DNA of 64,000 nt from JASGCP01 sp965263285 (GTDB taxonomy: Bacteria; Bacteroidota; Bacteroidia; Chitinophagales; Chitinophagaceae), in contig CBDHHD010000004.1 in assembly GCA_965263285.1 (NCBI GenBank), positions 806,001-870,000 on the forward strand. The letters run 5' to 3'. Positions 19,087 through 28,975 of this stretch are shown here, in pieces. Both the position numbers and the translations under genes were made by a program. Position 1 is the stretch's first letter. Every line of letters starts with the position of its first letter. The notes beneath the pieces were generated by a model. It did no database searches. It saw nothing but the letters and a program-made list of their open reading frames with translations, and was not told the DNA's origin.

Positions 19087-20267
19087 ACATTTTTTTTGTA
19101 AATGGTTACAGAGAAATGATTGGGCTCATCATATATGAACTTTGGTTCTGGATTCCCATTTTTTATTAATGCTGCTGTTGCTCTTTGAACCCCCAAATTA
19201 AACCGATTTACATATCCTAAGTTAAAAGCGGCTTCTGCTAGTGTCGGATTCCTATAGTCATTCTCCCTCGGAAAATTCTCTGGTCTTGCTTTGCCGTACA
19301 ATCCACCACTATTTGAAATTTCTATTCTATCACAAAATTCATAAAATTTGATGGCGGCATTTGATTGATAATCCCTATGAATAATAGCATTAAACAATAA
19401 TTCTTTAATGGCAGAAAGTGGATAAGCATATTGATGTGATTCTCCTAAATTGTGTAACACTTTTTTGATGATTTGCGATTTAATAAACTCTTCCATCATT
19501 CTCATTTGTGTTGTTAAATCACCTTCAAAACGATATTCATATTCAAAATCGCTCACTACATCATCGCCCACAAAACGCACATATTGAACAGCTGCACCCG
19601 GAATAAAAAATTTAGGGTTTATTCCAAACATTAAAATAGCCGCATTGGTAGGGCAATCGGCTCTTACATCATAAAATTTTAAAGACGCTAATTGCTCTTT
19701 TATTTCTCTACCATTTGCTAATAGTGTTTCTTCATCAATGGCCGTTGACAAGTAAGTGAGCTTAAAAATATCTACACTAATATCTTCCAATTTACTGCCA
19801 TAACAAGGCATCGTATCATAGATATTAACAAATGAGCTTCTTTTTTCACTTAGTATCCTCTCTTCAGCAATATTAGCAATATCCTTTCTTGGTCCCACTC
19901 TTATACATACCCTACCTTTATATCTTACAGGTGGTTGAAAACTTGGAATAACTTCTGCCACAGCCACAAAACCATCTGGATATTCAAAACCGGCAACGGT
20001 TATTACCGGAGGAGGAACAATTCTGCCATCGGTTCTAAAAGACAATAAGGTTTGTAATATTTGCTCATCCTTAATCAATCCACTTCTGCTACCATCATTA
20101 TTTACACCTACGATTAAGTAACCCGGTTTTTGATGATTGGGAAAATCATTTGAAAATGCACACAATGCTTCACCAAATTTTTCAACTTTAGAAACAGAAA
20201 TAGTTTTTTCTATCCTATCTTCTTCTAAATTGACTAATAATGCATCTAATTCTTCTATGGTTATCAT
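19083..20267 (-). CDS. AlbA_2 (Schlafen-like) DNA-binding domain protein with GHKL ATPase-like C-terminus
   Basis: The 394-residue protein has an N-terminal AlbA_2/Schlafen-type domain. It reads EKFGEALCAFSNDFPNHQKPG, then YLIVGVNNDGS and RGPRK-like CIRVGPRKDIANIAEE. The C-terminal half has ALF-type LFNAIIHRDYQ and RIEISNSGGLYG, the pattern of the HATPase_c_4 domain that often follows AlbA_2. These proteins are commonly called putative transcriptional regulators, and some relatives act in defence. The 4-base overlap with the ParA gene shows coupled expression. Right of it lies repeat copy 4. The specific role is unknown. Confidence 0.72.
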   Translation of the reverse strand: MITIEELDALLVNLEEDRIEKTISVSKVEKFGEALCAFSNDFPNHQKPGYLIVGVNNDGSRSGLIKDEQILQTLLSFRTDGRIVPPPVITVAGFEYPDGFVAVAEVIPSFQPPVRYKGRVCIRVGPRKDIANIAEERILSEKRSSFVNIYDTMPCYGSKLEDISVDIFKLTYLSTAIDEETLLANGREIKEQLASLKFYDVRADCPTNAAILMFGINPKFFIPGAAVQYVRFVGDDVVSDFEYEYRFEGDLTTQMRMMEEFIKSQIIKKVLHNLGESHQYAYPLSAIKELLFNAIIHRDYQSNAAIKFYEFCDRIEISNSGGLYGKARPENFPRENDYRNPTLAEAAFNLGYVNRFNLGVQRATAALIKNGNPEPKFIYDEPNHFSVTIYKKNV

Positions 20268-20364
20268 ATCACAAATTTAGTTTATTTCATCTTATTCTTT
20301 TGCTTCATATTTTTCAACTAAAAACTCACCCGCCCAAAAAACATCAACTAATATTTGATTGATT

Positions 20365-20635
20365 GTAACTACTCAGATAGGTCAATAGATTTATTAGAAA
20401 ATATTGTTTTATTGAAATAAGTATAAATATGGAAATAATAGGGAGTATCTGGTGAGGACTGCCCTCAGATAAAGAGCATTACAAAACAAGGCGCGCAGAG
20501 CGACCAGCAGCGAATCGTAGTTTTGTAGCTCTTTATCTGCAGGCTTTATTTTTTCTTTGCTTCTTTCTTTTGTATCAAGACAAAAGAAAGAAAAAGATAT
20601 AAAAATCAAATATTAACCTATACCTGAGTAGTTAC
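20365..20635. repeat. Palindromic repeat element RE, copy 4 (short form, reversed)
   Basis: This short form is bounded by GTAACTACTCAGATAGG at the left and CCTATACCTGAGTAGTTAC at the right, so here the inner inverted ends act as the outer limits. It contains CCCTCAGATAAAGAGC, TAGTTTTGTAGCTCTTTATC and the ACAAAAGAAAGAA hairpin. The inner CGTTATGATGAGC palindrome is absent. The flanks (GATTGATT and AATTTATT) do not give a clean duplication. It marks the right edge of the accessory island. The following 20636-20880 holds another end-like TAACTAAATAGTTAC at about 20718 and no gene. Confidence 0.85.
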
Positions 20636-20888
20636 AATTTATTTTATTTTGAACATTTTCTCTTGTTATTTAATAATCAATGTGCTTAATTAAACTTATG
20701 AGTTGAATAAGACTTCTTGGATTAACTAAATAGTTACAATTGTATTTCTTTTAGCACTTGAGCCAAATATTTAAGCCAATAACTATTCGGATACATGTTC
20801 CTATTCATTTTCTTATATCTTTTTCTTATTCAGATAATATAAACTTTTTTTCCTAAGTCACCACCAAATGCAACTAACCAAAAAAGAG

Positions 20889-20896
20889 TTAACTTT
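20889..20896 (+). promoter_or_regulatory. Candidate -7 promoter element upstream of lipoprotein gene
   Basis: TAACTTTG fits the Bacteroidota -7 consensus TAnnTTTG and lies 27 bases before the ATG at 20924. No good -33 TTG/TTTG is visible at the expected distance, so this is a motif match only. Confidence 0.35.
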
Positions 20897-20923
20897 GACA
20901 ATTATTTCATTGCTTATATTTCA

Positions 20924-22366
20924 ATGCGTATATTATATTACAGCTTCTTTATATGGTTGTTCTTATCTGGTCAAATAATTGTTTTGTCCTCTTGTGCGAG
21001 CATTGCTCCTCCTACAGGAGGGCCTAAGGACACACTTCCACCTGTTTTTATTAAAGCTAGTCCGCCCAACTTTGCAAAAAGAGTTAAGACAAAACGATAC
21101 ATCTTATATTTCAATAAATTTGTTGATACTAAAGATTTACAATCTAACTTAATTGTATCTCCCAATCCTAATGTAATACCTACAGTAGAACACTACCTTC
21201 GTACACTCACCATTACAATGAAAGATTCTTTAAAACAAAATAGCACCTATTGGTTTAACTTTGGCAATAGTGTTGTAGATATTAACGAAGGTAATATATT
21301 AAAAAACTTCAGCTATGTTTTTTCTACTGGTTCCTCTATTGATAGCAATACCCTATCGGGTAAAGTAATACTTGCCGAGACAGGTGATATTGACTCTAGC
21401 TTAATTGTTATTTTACATAAAAATTTAAGTGATTCTACTATTCGCACTATCAATCCTTATTATTATACTAAATTAAATAACAAAGGTGAGTTTACATTTA
21501 AATATCTAGCACCTGGTGTATATAATATTTTTTGTTTGCCAAATGATTACATAAAAAAATATACCGACAGTACACAAATATTTGCATTTAATTTATCACC
21601 TATAACCATTATACACGACAGTACTAATAGTCCTATTACTTTGTATGCCTATCAAGAATATAAGAAAGTAGAGAAAACAAAAACAGCCACTAGTAGTACC
21701 GCACCCAATAATGGAAGCAAAAAATCGAAGAAAACAAAAATAGATAGCTCCTATCAATATACTAATTCTCTCGAGGGGCAAAGTCAAGATATCTTATCTA
21801 ATTTTATATTAACAGTAAAGAACCGTTTTATTAAGTCATGGGACTCTACCAAAATGGCGCTGTGCGACACAGGGTATAATATCTTAGAAGATTATAGTAT
21901 TCAATTTGATACGGTTACTCACAATACTTTTACAGTTGTTGGACCTCCTTTAGCCCCTAAAACAGGATTTAAGTTTGTATTTGAACCAGATGCCATGAAA
22001 GACACACTAGGCATTCCTAATACAAGAGGAGATACTATTTCCTTTACAACCAAAACCACATCAGACTATGGAAGTGTTATAATCAATTTTTCGGGATTAG
22101 ATAGTGCCAATAATAATGTTCTGCAAATTGTAAAAGAAAATAAGATTATAGCTAGCGCTCCTCTTAGTCCTCCTGATTTTTCTTTTCAACGAACTCTATT
22201 CTATCCCGGTAGTTTTACGGTGAGGGTTTTATTAGATGTAAACCATAGTGGGAAGTGGGAGCCCGGCAATTATAAAAAGAAAATCCAAACAGAGCATGTT
22301 ATTAAATTCAAAGACCCCTTGGTTATCAAAGCCGATTGGGATAATGAAGTTGATTATAATTTGTAA
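20924..22366 (+). CDS. Ig-like (Big_5) domain lipoprotein of Bacteroidota
   Basis: The 480-residue protein has a lipoprotein signal peptide ending in the lipobox LSSC with the cysteine near residue 24, followed by ASIAPPTGGPKDTLPPVF. The first domain (about 40-135) is a Big_5 Ig-like fold, with SPPNFAK, YFNKFVD and YWFNFGNSVVD. A carboxypeptidase-regulatory-like beta sandwich seems to follow (LSGKVILAETGD, then FKYLAPGVYNI). After a lysine-rich linker come more beta-rich segments. This PTGGPKD-type lipoprotein is widespread and conserved in Bacteroidota, but its role is unknown. It is probably anchored in the outer membrane facing the periplasm. Confidence 0.8.
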   Translation: MRILYYSFFIWLFLSGQIIVLSSCASIAPPTGGPKDTLPPVFIKASPPNFAKRVKTKRYILYFNKFVDTKDLQSNLIVSPNPNVIPTVEHYLRTLTITMKDSLKQNSTYWFNFGNSVVDINEGNILKNFSYVFSTGSSIDSNTLSGKVILAETGDIDSSLIVILHKNLSDSTIRTINPYYYTKLNNKGEFTFKYLAPGVYNIFCLPNDYIKKYTDSTQIFAFNLSPITIIHDSTNSPITLYAYQEYKKVEKTKTATSSTAPNNGSKKSKKTKIDSSYQYTNSLEGQSQDILSNFILTVKNRFIKSWDSTKMALCDTGYNILEDYSIQFDTVTHNTFTVVGPPLAPKTGFKFVFEPDAMKDTLGIPNTRGDTISFTTKTTSDYGSVIINFSGLDSANNNVLQIVKENKIIASAPLSPPDFSFQRTLFYPGSFTVRVLLDVNHSGKWEPGNYKKKIQTEHVIKFKDPLVIKADWDNEVDYNL

Positions 22367-22419
22367 GGTAGATTTTGGGCTACATATTTTTTATAACTAT
22401 CTATCTACACAAACTTTTA

Positions 22420-23073
22420 TCATATAGCTTCTTCTATTTCTTTTATTGTATACGCATGCTGTAATAGAAAATTACCAATACGAATTCTTTTAAGTGAATA
22501 TAAATACCCCCCTACTCCTAGTATCTTACCTATATCATTTGCAATACTACGAATATAAGTGCCAGAAGAGCAAGTGATTCTCGCTCGTACAATAGGCCAT
22601 GTGATAGACTCAATAACAAAAGAATGCACACAAACAGAACGCAAAGAGAGTTGAATATCCTCACCATTTCGTGCTTTACGATATAACCGTACTCCTTCTT
22701 GCTTAATGGCTGAATAGATAGGTGGTAATTGAAAAAACTGACCTTCAAAATAACGAGCTGCCTGATAGACATCTTTTTCTTGTAACCATTCTAAAGAAGA
22801 ACAAAACAAAGGAATAGACTCTAAATCAAAAGTAGGAGTTGTATATCCTAAAAAAAATTCACAAATATATTCTTTATCCATCCCAACAAGATGCTTTGAT
22901 TCTTTTGTCTTTTCTCCTGTACATAATACTAATAAGCCTGTTGCTAAGGGATCGAGCGTTCCTATATGTCCTACTTTTATACCATCTCCCCAATAACGAA
23001 TTTTTTTTACCACATCAAAACTTGTCCATTTATATGGCTTATCAATTAATAATATAGAATCTTGTAATATCAT
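22420..23073 (-). CDS. truB: tRNA pseudouridine(55) synthase
   Basis: The protein is 217 residues from the first ATG (the frame extends to an upstream TTG). The opening LLIDKPYKWTSFDVVKKIR and GHIGTLDPLATGLLVLC are diagnostic; the aspartate in GTLDP (about residue 39) is the catalytic nucleophile. SCSSGTYIRSIANDIG near 180 is the second conserved block. TruB makes pseudouridine 55 in the T-loop of tRNAs. It is at the short end of the family and has no C-terminal PUA domain, as is usual for Bacteroidota. It is divergent from trxA. Confidence 0.94.
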   Translation of the reverse strand: MILQDSILLIDKPYKWTSFDVVKKIRYWGDGIKVGHIGTLDPLATGLLVLCTGEKTKESKHLVGMDKEYICEFFLGYTTPTFDLESIPLFCSSLEWLQEKDVYQAARYFEGQFFQLPPIYSAIKQEGVRLYRKARNGEDIQLSLRSVCVHSFVIESITWPIVRARITCSSGTYIRSIANDIGKILGVGGYLYSLKRIRIGNFLLQHAYTIKEIEEAI

Positions 23074-23120
23074 AAATAACAAAAGTCTAAATTATTTTTA
23101 ACAAATTAAGATATAATTTG

Positions 23121-23128
23121 TAACTTTG
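23121..23128 (+). promoter_or_regulatory. Candidate -7 promoter element of trxA
   Basis: TAACTTTG matches TAnnTTTG and lies 36 bases before the trxA ATG in the divergent truB-trxA gap. No convincing -33 box was found. Confidence 0.4.
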
Positions 23129-23163
23129 TACATTATTATTTCGTTTATTCATATAAAACCATT

Positions 23164-23481
23164 ATGGCACTAATTTTTAACGACGAGAACTTTAAAAGAG
23201 AAGTACTAGAATCTGATCAACTTTGTATTATTGACTTTTGGGCAGAATGGTGCGGACCTTGTAGGGCACTTAGTCCAATTATTGATGAACTCAGCGACAT
23301 GTATCAAGGCAAAGTGAAAATAGGCAAAGTGAATGTAGACGATAATCCTCATTTAAGTATTCAATATAATGTAGTTTCTATACCTGTTATTCTCTTTATA
23401 AAAAATGGTAAAATAGTGAATAAAAGTGTAGGTGTCGTGCCTAAAACATTGCTAGAAAAAAAGATTCAAGAGTTTATATAG
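23164..23481 (+). CDS. trxA: Thioredoxin
   Basis: The 105-residue single-domain thioredoxin has the redox site WCGPC at residues 29-33, the preceding IIDFWAE, the cis-proline segment VVSIPVILFIKNG near 72-84, and the terminal helix. It reduces protein disulphides in the cytoplasm. There is no signal peptide. Downstream the sequence passes directly into an ISL3-like end and the first tandem repeat block. Confidence 0.96.
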   Translation: MALIFNDENFKREVLESDQLCIIDFWAEWCGPCRALSPIIDELSDMYQGKVKIGKVNVDDNPHLSIQYNVVSIPVILFIKNGKIVNKSVGVVPKTLLEKKIQEFI

Positions 23482-23533
23482 TGTAATTGTTTAGTCTCAA
23501 CTATCTAAAGCAATGCTTATTTCCTTATTATAA

Positions 23534-23558
23534 AGCATAACTAAATTTAGTGTGAGGG
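23534..23558 (+). repeat. ISL3-type terminal repeat, left partner of block A
   Basis: AGCATAACTAAATTTAGTG followed by TGAGGG matches the left end of the ISL3 remnant at 16384. Its inverted partner is at 25477-25501. The 8-bp flanks TATTATAA (left) and TATTAAAA (right) agree at 7 of 8 positions, which may be an old target duplication. Confidence 0.65.
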
Positions 23559-23584
23559 AAAATTTAGGTTACTAAAAGGCTACA

Positions 23585-23615
23585 GATACTGTCCAAAAAA
23601 GTGTGTAAAATATGG
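23585..23615 (+). repeat. Solo IS-end-like sequence GATACTGTCC...
   Basis: The 31-base motif starting GATACTGTCCAAAAAAGTGT and running through AAAATATGG recurs, with one visible mismatch, at 40151-40181. Both copies lie just before a palindromic RE copy. It looks like the terminal repeat of an IS that is otherwise absent here. Confidence 0.55.
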
Positions 23616-25424
23616 TGCTGGGGGAGGGTATTTGTGTTTTTTGTAATTACTCAGGTATAAGTTCATCATTTGTTTTTTATATCCTTTTCTTTCTTTTGTC
23701 TTGATACAAAAGAAAGAAACAAAGAAAAAATCAAGCCTGCAGATAAAGAGCTACAAAACTACGGCTCGCTACACTAGCGAGAATGAATGGGAGGCGGTTA
23801 GGCATGAATCGTTATGATGAGCTTGTCCATAGTAATCTTTTATGTACATACTTTATGCTCATCATAACGATTCATATATAAAAACTTCCGCCTCCACATT
23901 CTCGCTGGTCGCTTCGCTCACCTCGTTTTGTAACACTCTTTATCTGAGGGCAGTCCTCATCAGACATTTCCTATTATTTCCATGTTTATATTTATTTAAT
24001 AATCCATGCTTCCAGCACCTCAAAAAAAGATGTAGCCCATATAAAATTGTTTTTGCAGGTATAACGACTTTTTTAGTGAGCAAGTATTAAAATACACCTT
24101 TTTTTGTAATGACTCAGATATAGATTCATTATTTATTTTTTATATCCTTTTCTTTCTTTTGTCTTGATACAAAAGAAAGAAACAAAGAAAAAATCAAGCC
24201 TGCAGATAAAGAGCTACAAAACTACGGCTCGCTACGCTAACGAGAATGAATGGGAGGCGGTTAGGCATGAATCGTTATGATGAGCTTATCCATAGTGATC
24301 TTTTATGTACATACTTTATGCTCATCATAACGATTCATGTATAAAAACTTCCGCCTCCACATTCTCGCTGGTCGCTTCGCTCACCTCGTTTTGTAACGCT
24401 CTTTATCTGAGGGCAGTCCTCATCAGACATTTCCTATTATTTCCATGTTTATATTTATTTAATAATCCATGCTTCTATCACCTAAAAAAAAGATGTAGCC
24501 CATATAAAATTGTTTTTGCAGGTATAACGACTTTTTTAGTGAGCAAGTATTAAAATACACCTTTTTTTGTAATGACTCAGATATAGATTCATTATTTATT
24601 TTTTATATCCTTTTCTTTCTTTTGTCTTGATACAAAAGAAAGAAACAAAGAAAAAATCAAGCCTGCAGATAAAGAGCTACAAAACTACGGCTCGCTACGC
24701 TAACGAGAATGAATGGGAGGCGGTTAGGCATGAATCGTTATGATGAGCTTGTCCATAGTAATCTTTTATGTACATACTTTATGCTCATCATAACGATTCA
24801 TATATAAAAACTTCCGCCTCCACATTCTCGCTGGTCGCTTCGCTCACCTCGTTTTGTAACACTCTTTATCTGAGGGCAGTCCTCATCAGACATTTCCTAT
24901 TATTTCCATGTTTATATTTATTTAATAATCCATGCTTCCAGCACCTCAAAAAAGATGTAGCCCATATAAAATTATTTTTGCAGGTATAACGACTTTTTTA
25001 GTGAGCAAGTATTAAAATACACCTTTTTTGTAATGACTCAGATATAGATTCATTATTTATTTTTTATATCCTTTTCTTTCTTTTGTCTTGATACAAAAGA
25101 AAGAAACAAAGAAAAAATCAAGCCTGCAGATAAAGAGCTACAAAACTACGGCTCGCTACGCTAGCGAGAATGAATGGGAGGCGGTTAGGCATGAATCGTT
25201 ATGATGAGCTTGTCCATAGTAATCTTTTATGTACATACTTTATGCTCATCATAACGATTCATATATAAAAACTTCCGCCTCCACATTCTCGCTGGTCGCT
25301 TCGCTCACCTCGTTTTGTAACGCTCTTTATCTGAGGGCAGTCCTCATCAGACATTTCCTATTATTTCCATGTTTATATTTATTTAATAATCCATGCTTAC
25401 AGCACCTCAAAAAAAGATGTAGCC
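23614..25424. repeat. Tandem array A: four units of a ~463-bp palindromic repeat
   Basis: The units end at 24037, 24500, 24962 and 25424, each closing with AGATGTAGCC. Period is 462-463 bp and differences between units are few. Each unit is the long RE element plus a joiner CCATATAAAATTGTTTTTGC, then GTATAACGACTTTTTTAGTG and TATTAAAATACACC. The joiner shares TGCAAAAACAATTTTATATG (inverted) with the 5' part of the ISL3 remnant at 16440-16459. Each unit holds a pyrimidine/purine hairpin and a nested palindrome around ATGAATCGTTATGATGAGC. A reading frame of about 82 codons recurs but is probably incidental. Confidence 0.93.
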
Positions 25425-25501
25425 CATATAAAATTATTTTTGCAAATATCCATTTTATTTTGTATGTTTGTATAGTCCCTCACACTAAATTTAGTTATAC
25501 C
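25425..25501 (-). repeat. ISL3 left-end fragment, inverted partner of 23534
   Basis: Read on the minus strand this is GGTATAACTAAATTTAGTGT, then GAGGGACTATACAAACATAC and ATGGATATTTGCAAAAATAA. It matches the first ~75 bases of the ISL3 remnant at 16384-16458 almost base for base. It then switches into the repeat unit at the ATATGGGCTAC junction. Confidence 0.8.
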
Positions 25502-25533
25502 TATTAAAAACATTATAATTATTTACAACTCAT

Positions 25534-26478
25534 ATGTTTAAAATAAATATCAAACACACATCATCTTACCCGATTTTTACAATCAAAAACAAAAGTAATA
25601 AAACATTTATTGAGCTCTATTCTTTTGGAGGGCTACTCAATCAATATGCTATTTTTCATAAGAAAAAATGGATACAAGTAATAGATAAATTTAAAGATGT
25701 AGAAGATTGTATTGAAAAAACAAAAAAAAGAGATGCTTTTAAATCGGCTAAATTAAGTCCCTTTGTTTGCCGATTGCACCATGGGCAATATTCATGGGCA
25801 AATAAAAAATATACTGTTGAAAAAAATTATAATCAATCCCATGCACTACACGGCATCTTATTTGACCAAGTATATCATAATTGTACAATAAAGAGTTCTA
25901 AAAAAGAGGCATCTATAACATTTCATAGCGAGTATAACGGATATGATAAAGGCTATCCCTTTCCTTATCAAATAGATATAGAATGGACATTAGATACATT
26001 GAACATGGTGAGTGTAAAAACAACGATAACCAATTTACACAGTCGTCCTATTCCTATTTGTGATGGTTGGCATCCTTATTTTACTTTATCAAATAGCATT
26101 AACAATTGTACCCTACAAATAGATAGCGATACCTTAATGGAATTTGATGCAACATTAATACCTACAGGTAAAGAAATAAAGGACAAACGGTTTTTATCTC
26201 CTTGTAGCTTAAAGGATGTTCAATTAGACAATGCTTTTAAATTATCACAAAAGAAAAAGACCGCAGTTATCTTAAAATCAAAATCAGCCAGTTTAGAAAT
26301 TATATCGCATAAGTCTTATCCCTTTTTGCAAATATATACCCCACCCCATCGCAAAAGTATCGCCATTGAAAATATAAGCGCCCTTCCTGATGCTTTTAAT
26401 AATAAAATTGGACTTACTACAATTAAACCTAAAGAGTCAGCTTCTTTTAAAACACATTATTTGCTTAAAGGGAAATAA
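25534..26478 (+). CDS. Aldose 1-epimerase-family protein
   Basis: The 314-residue protein has the galactose mutarotase-like beta-sandwich pattern. Features are IELYSFGGLLNQY near the start, PFVCRLHHGQYSW, the histidine segment NQSHALHGILFDQVY (about 105-118), DGWHPYFTL with a second conserved histidine near 180, and FLQIYTPPHRKSIAIENIS with the C-terminal glutamate. Aldose 1-epimerases interconvert alpha and beta anomers of hexoses; the exact sugar cannot be told. It stands alone between the two tandem repeat arrays and is preceded by an ISL3 end, so its promoter must lie in the 30 bases after that end or in the repeat DNA. Confidence 0.8.
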   Translation: MFKINIKHTSSYPIFTIKNKSNKTFIELYSFGGLLNQYAIFHKKKWIQVIDKFKDVEDCIEKTKKRDAFKSAKLSPFVCRLHHGQYSWANKKYTVEKNYNQSHALHGILFDQVYHNCTIKSSKKEASITFHSEYNGYDKGYPFPYQIDIEWTLDTLNMVSVKTTITNLHSRPIPICDGWHPYFTLSNSINNCTLQIDSDTLMEFDATLIPTGKEIKDKRFLSPCSLKDVQLDNAFKLSQKKKTAVILKSKSASLEIISHKSYPFLQIYTPPHRKSIAIENISALPDAFNNKIGLTTIKPKESASFKTHYLLKGK

Positions 26479-26616
26479 CTTAATCGTAACTATTTAGGTG
26501 CTATATTAATATTTTATTTATTTTTGCATGATTACTTATTTATAGAAATACAAATTGGACACAACAAATATTGACTTTTTGGTTAAGGAGCTGAGTGAGT
26601 TAAAGCTATTATTTTC

Positions 26617-26725
26617 GGTATAACGACTTTTTTAGTGAGCAGATATTAAAATACGCCTTTTTATGAATTTGATTTAATTTTTTGGTATAACGACTTTTTT
26701 AGTGAGCGGGTATTAAAATACACCT
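26617..26725 (+). repeat. Two copies of the unit-joiner end motif before block B
   Basis: GGTATAACGACTTTTTTAGT followed by GAGC and TATTAAAATAC occurs at about 26617 and again at about 26686. It is the same motif that joins units in both tandem arrays. The preceding gap 26479-26616 contains CGTAACTATTTAGGTGCTA, an IS66-like end, and no gene. Confidence 0.65.
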
Positions 26726-28975
26726 TTTTTTTGTAATGACTCAGGTATAGATTCATTATTTGTTTTTATATCCTTTTCTTTCTTTTGTCTTGATACAAAA
26801 GAAAGAAACAAAGAAAAAATCAAGCCTGCAGATAAAGAGCTACAAAACTACGGCTCGCTACGCTAGCGAGAATGAATAGGAGGCGGTTAGGTATGAATCG
26901 TTATGATGAGCTTATCCATAGTGATCTTTTATGTACATACTTTATGCTCATCATAACGATTCATGTATAAAAACTTCCGCCTCCACATTCTCGCTGGTCG
27001 CTTCGCTCACCTCGTTTTGTAACGCTCTTTATCTGAGGGCAGTCCTCATCAGATATTTCCTATTATTTCCATGTTTATATTTATTTAATAATCCATGCTT
27101 CTATCACCTAAAAAAAAGATGTAGCCCATATAAAATTGTTTTTGCAGTTATAACGACTTTTTTAGTGAGCAGGTATTAAAATACACCTTTTTTTGTAATG
27201 ACTCAGATATAGATTCATTATTTATTTTTTATATCTTTTTCTTTCTTTTGTCTTGATACAAAAGAAAGAAACAAAGAAAAAATAAAGCCTGCAGATAAAG
27301 AGCTACAAAACTACGGCTCGCTACGCTAGCGAGAATGAATGGGAGGCGGTTAGGCATGAATCGTTATGATGAGCTTGTCCATAGTAATCTTTTATGTACA
27401 TACTTTATGCTCATCATAACGATTCATATATAAAAATGTCCGCCTCCACATTCTCGCTGGTCGCTTCGCTCACCTCGTTTTGTAACACTCTTTATCTGAG
27501 GGCAGTCCTCATCAGACATTTCCTATTATTTCCATGTTTATATTTATTTAATAATCCATGCTTCCAGCACCTCAAAAAAAGATGTAGCCCATATAAAATT
27601 GTTTTTGCAGTTATAACGACTTTTTTAGTGAGCAGGTATTAAAATACACCTTTTTTTTGTAATGACTCAGGTATAGATTCATTATTTGTTTTTATATCTT
27701 TTTCTTTCTTTTGTCTTGATACAAAAGAAAGAAACAAAGAAAAAATCAAGCCTGCAGATAAAGAGCTACAAAACTACGGCTCGCTACGCTAGCGAGAATG
27801 AAGGGGAGGCGGTTAGGTATGAATCGTTATGATGAGCTTATCTATAGTTATCTTTTATGTACATACTTTATGCTCATCATAACGATTCATGTATAAAAAC
27901 TTCCGCCTCCACATTCTCGCTGGTCGCTTCGCTCACCTCGTTTTGTAACGCTCTTTATCTGAGGGCAGTCCTCATCAGACATTTCCTATTATTTCCATGT
28001 TTATATGTATGTAATAATCCATGCTTCCAGCACCTTAAAAAAAGAGGTAGCCCATATAAAATTGTTTTTGCAGTTATAACGACTTTTTTAGTGAGCAGGT
28101 ATTAAAATACACCTTTTTTTTGTAATGACTCAGGTATAGATTCATTATTTGTTTTTATATCCTTTTCTTTCTTTTGTCTTGATACAAAAGAAAGAAACAA
28201 AGAAAAAATCAAGCCTGCAGATAAAGAGCTACAAAACTACGGCTCGCTACGCTAGCGAGAATGAAGGGGAGGCGGTTAGGTATGAATCGTTATGATGAGC
28301 TTATCTATAGTTATCTTTTATGTACATACTTTATGCTCATCATAACGATTCATGTATAAAAACTTCCGCCTCCACATTCTCGCTGGTCGCTTCGCTCACC
28401 TCGTTTTGTAACGCTCTTTATCTGAGGGCAGTCCTCATCAGATATTTCCTATTATTTCCATGTTTATATTTATTTAATAAATGCTTCCAGCACCTCAAAA
28501 AAAGATGTAGCCCATATAAAATTGTTTTTGCAGTTATAACGACTTTTTTAGTGAGCAGGTATTAAAATACACCTTTTTTTTGTAATGACTCAGGTATAGA
28601 TTCATTATTTGTTTTTATATCCTTTTCTTTCTTTTGTCTTGATACAAAAGAAAGAAACAAAGAAAAAATCAAGCCTGCAGATAAAGAGCTACAAAACTAC
28701 GGCTCGCTACGCTAGCGAGAATGAAGGGGAGGCGGTTAGGTATGAATCGTTATGATGAGCTTATCTATAGTTATCTTTTATGTACATACTTTATGCTCAT
28801 CATAACGATTCATGTATAAAAACTTCCGCCTCCACATTCTCGCTGGTCGCTTCGCTCACCTCGTTTTGTAACGCTCTTTATCTGAGGGCAGTCCTCATCA
28901 GATATTTCCTATTATTTCCATGTTTATATTTATTTAATAATCCATGCTTCCAGCACCTTAAAAAAAGAGGTAGCC
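26681..28975. repeat. Tandem array B: five units of the ~463-bp palindromic repeat
   Basis: Units end at 27126, 27589, 28052, 28512 and 28975. The spacing is 463, 463, 460 and 463. The fourth unit lacks the three bases TCC/ATC near 28480. Structure and joiner are the same as in array A, with array-specific base changes (for example GAAGGGGAGGCGG in units 3-5). The array ends exactly at GTAGCC, abutting the interrupted gene at 28976. Together with array A this places nine tandem units around one gene. Confidence 0.93.

Noticed and set aside
18097..20267. A plasmid partition locus
   Set aside because: ParA is present, but there is no ParB, no centromere-like iteron set and no replication gene nearby.
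20365..20635. Target-site duplication around RE copy 4
   Set aside because: The 8-bp flanks GATTGATT and AATTTATT agree at only five positions, so no duplication can be claimed.
23842..25507. Repeated short proteins starting MYILYAHHNDS as a gene family
   Set aside because: They lie inside the palindromic tandem units, cross the hairpin arms and have no recognisable domain, so they were not listed as genes.
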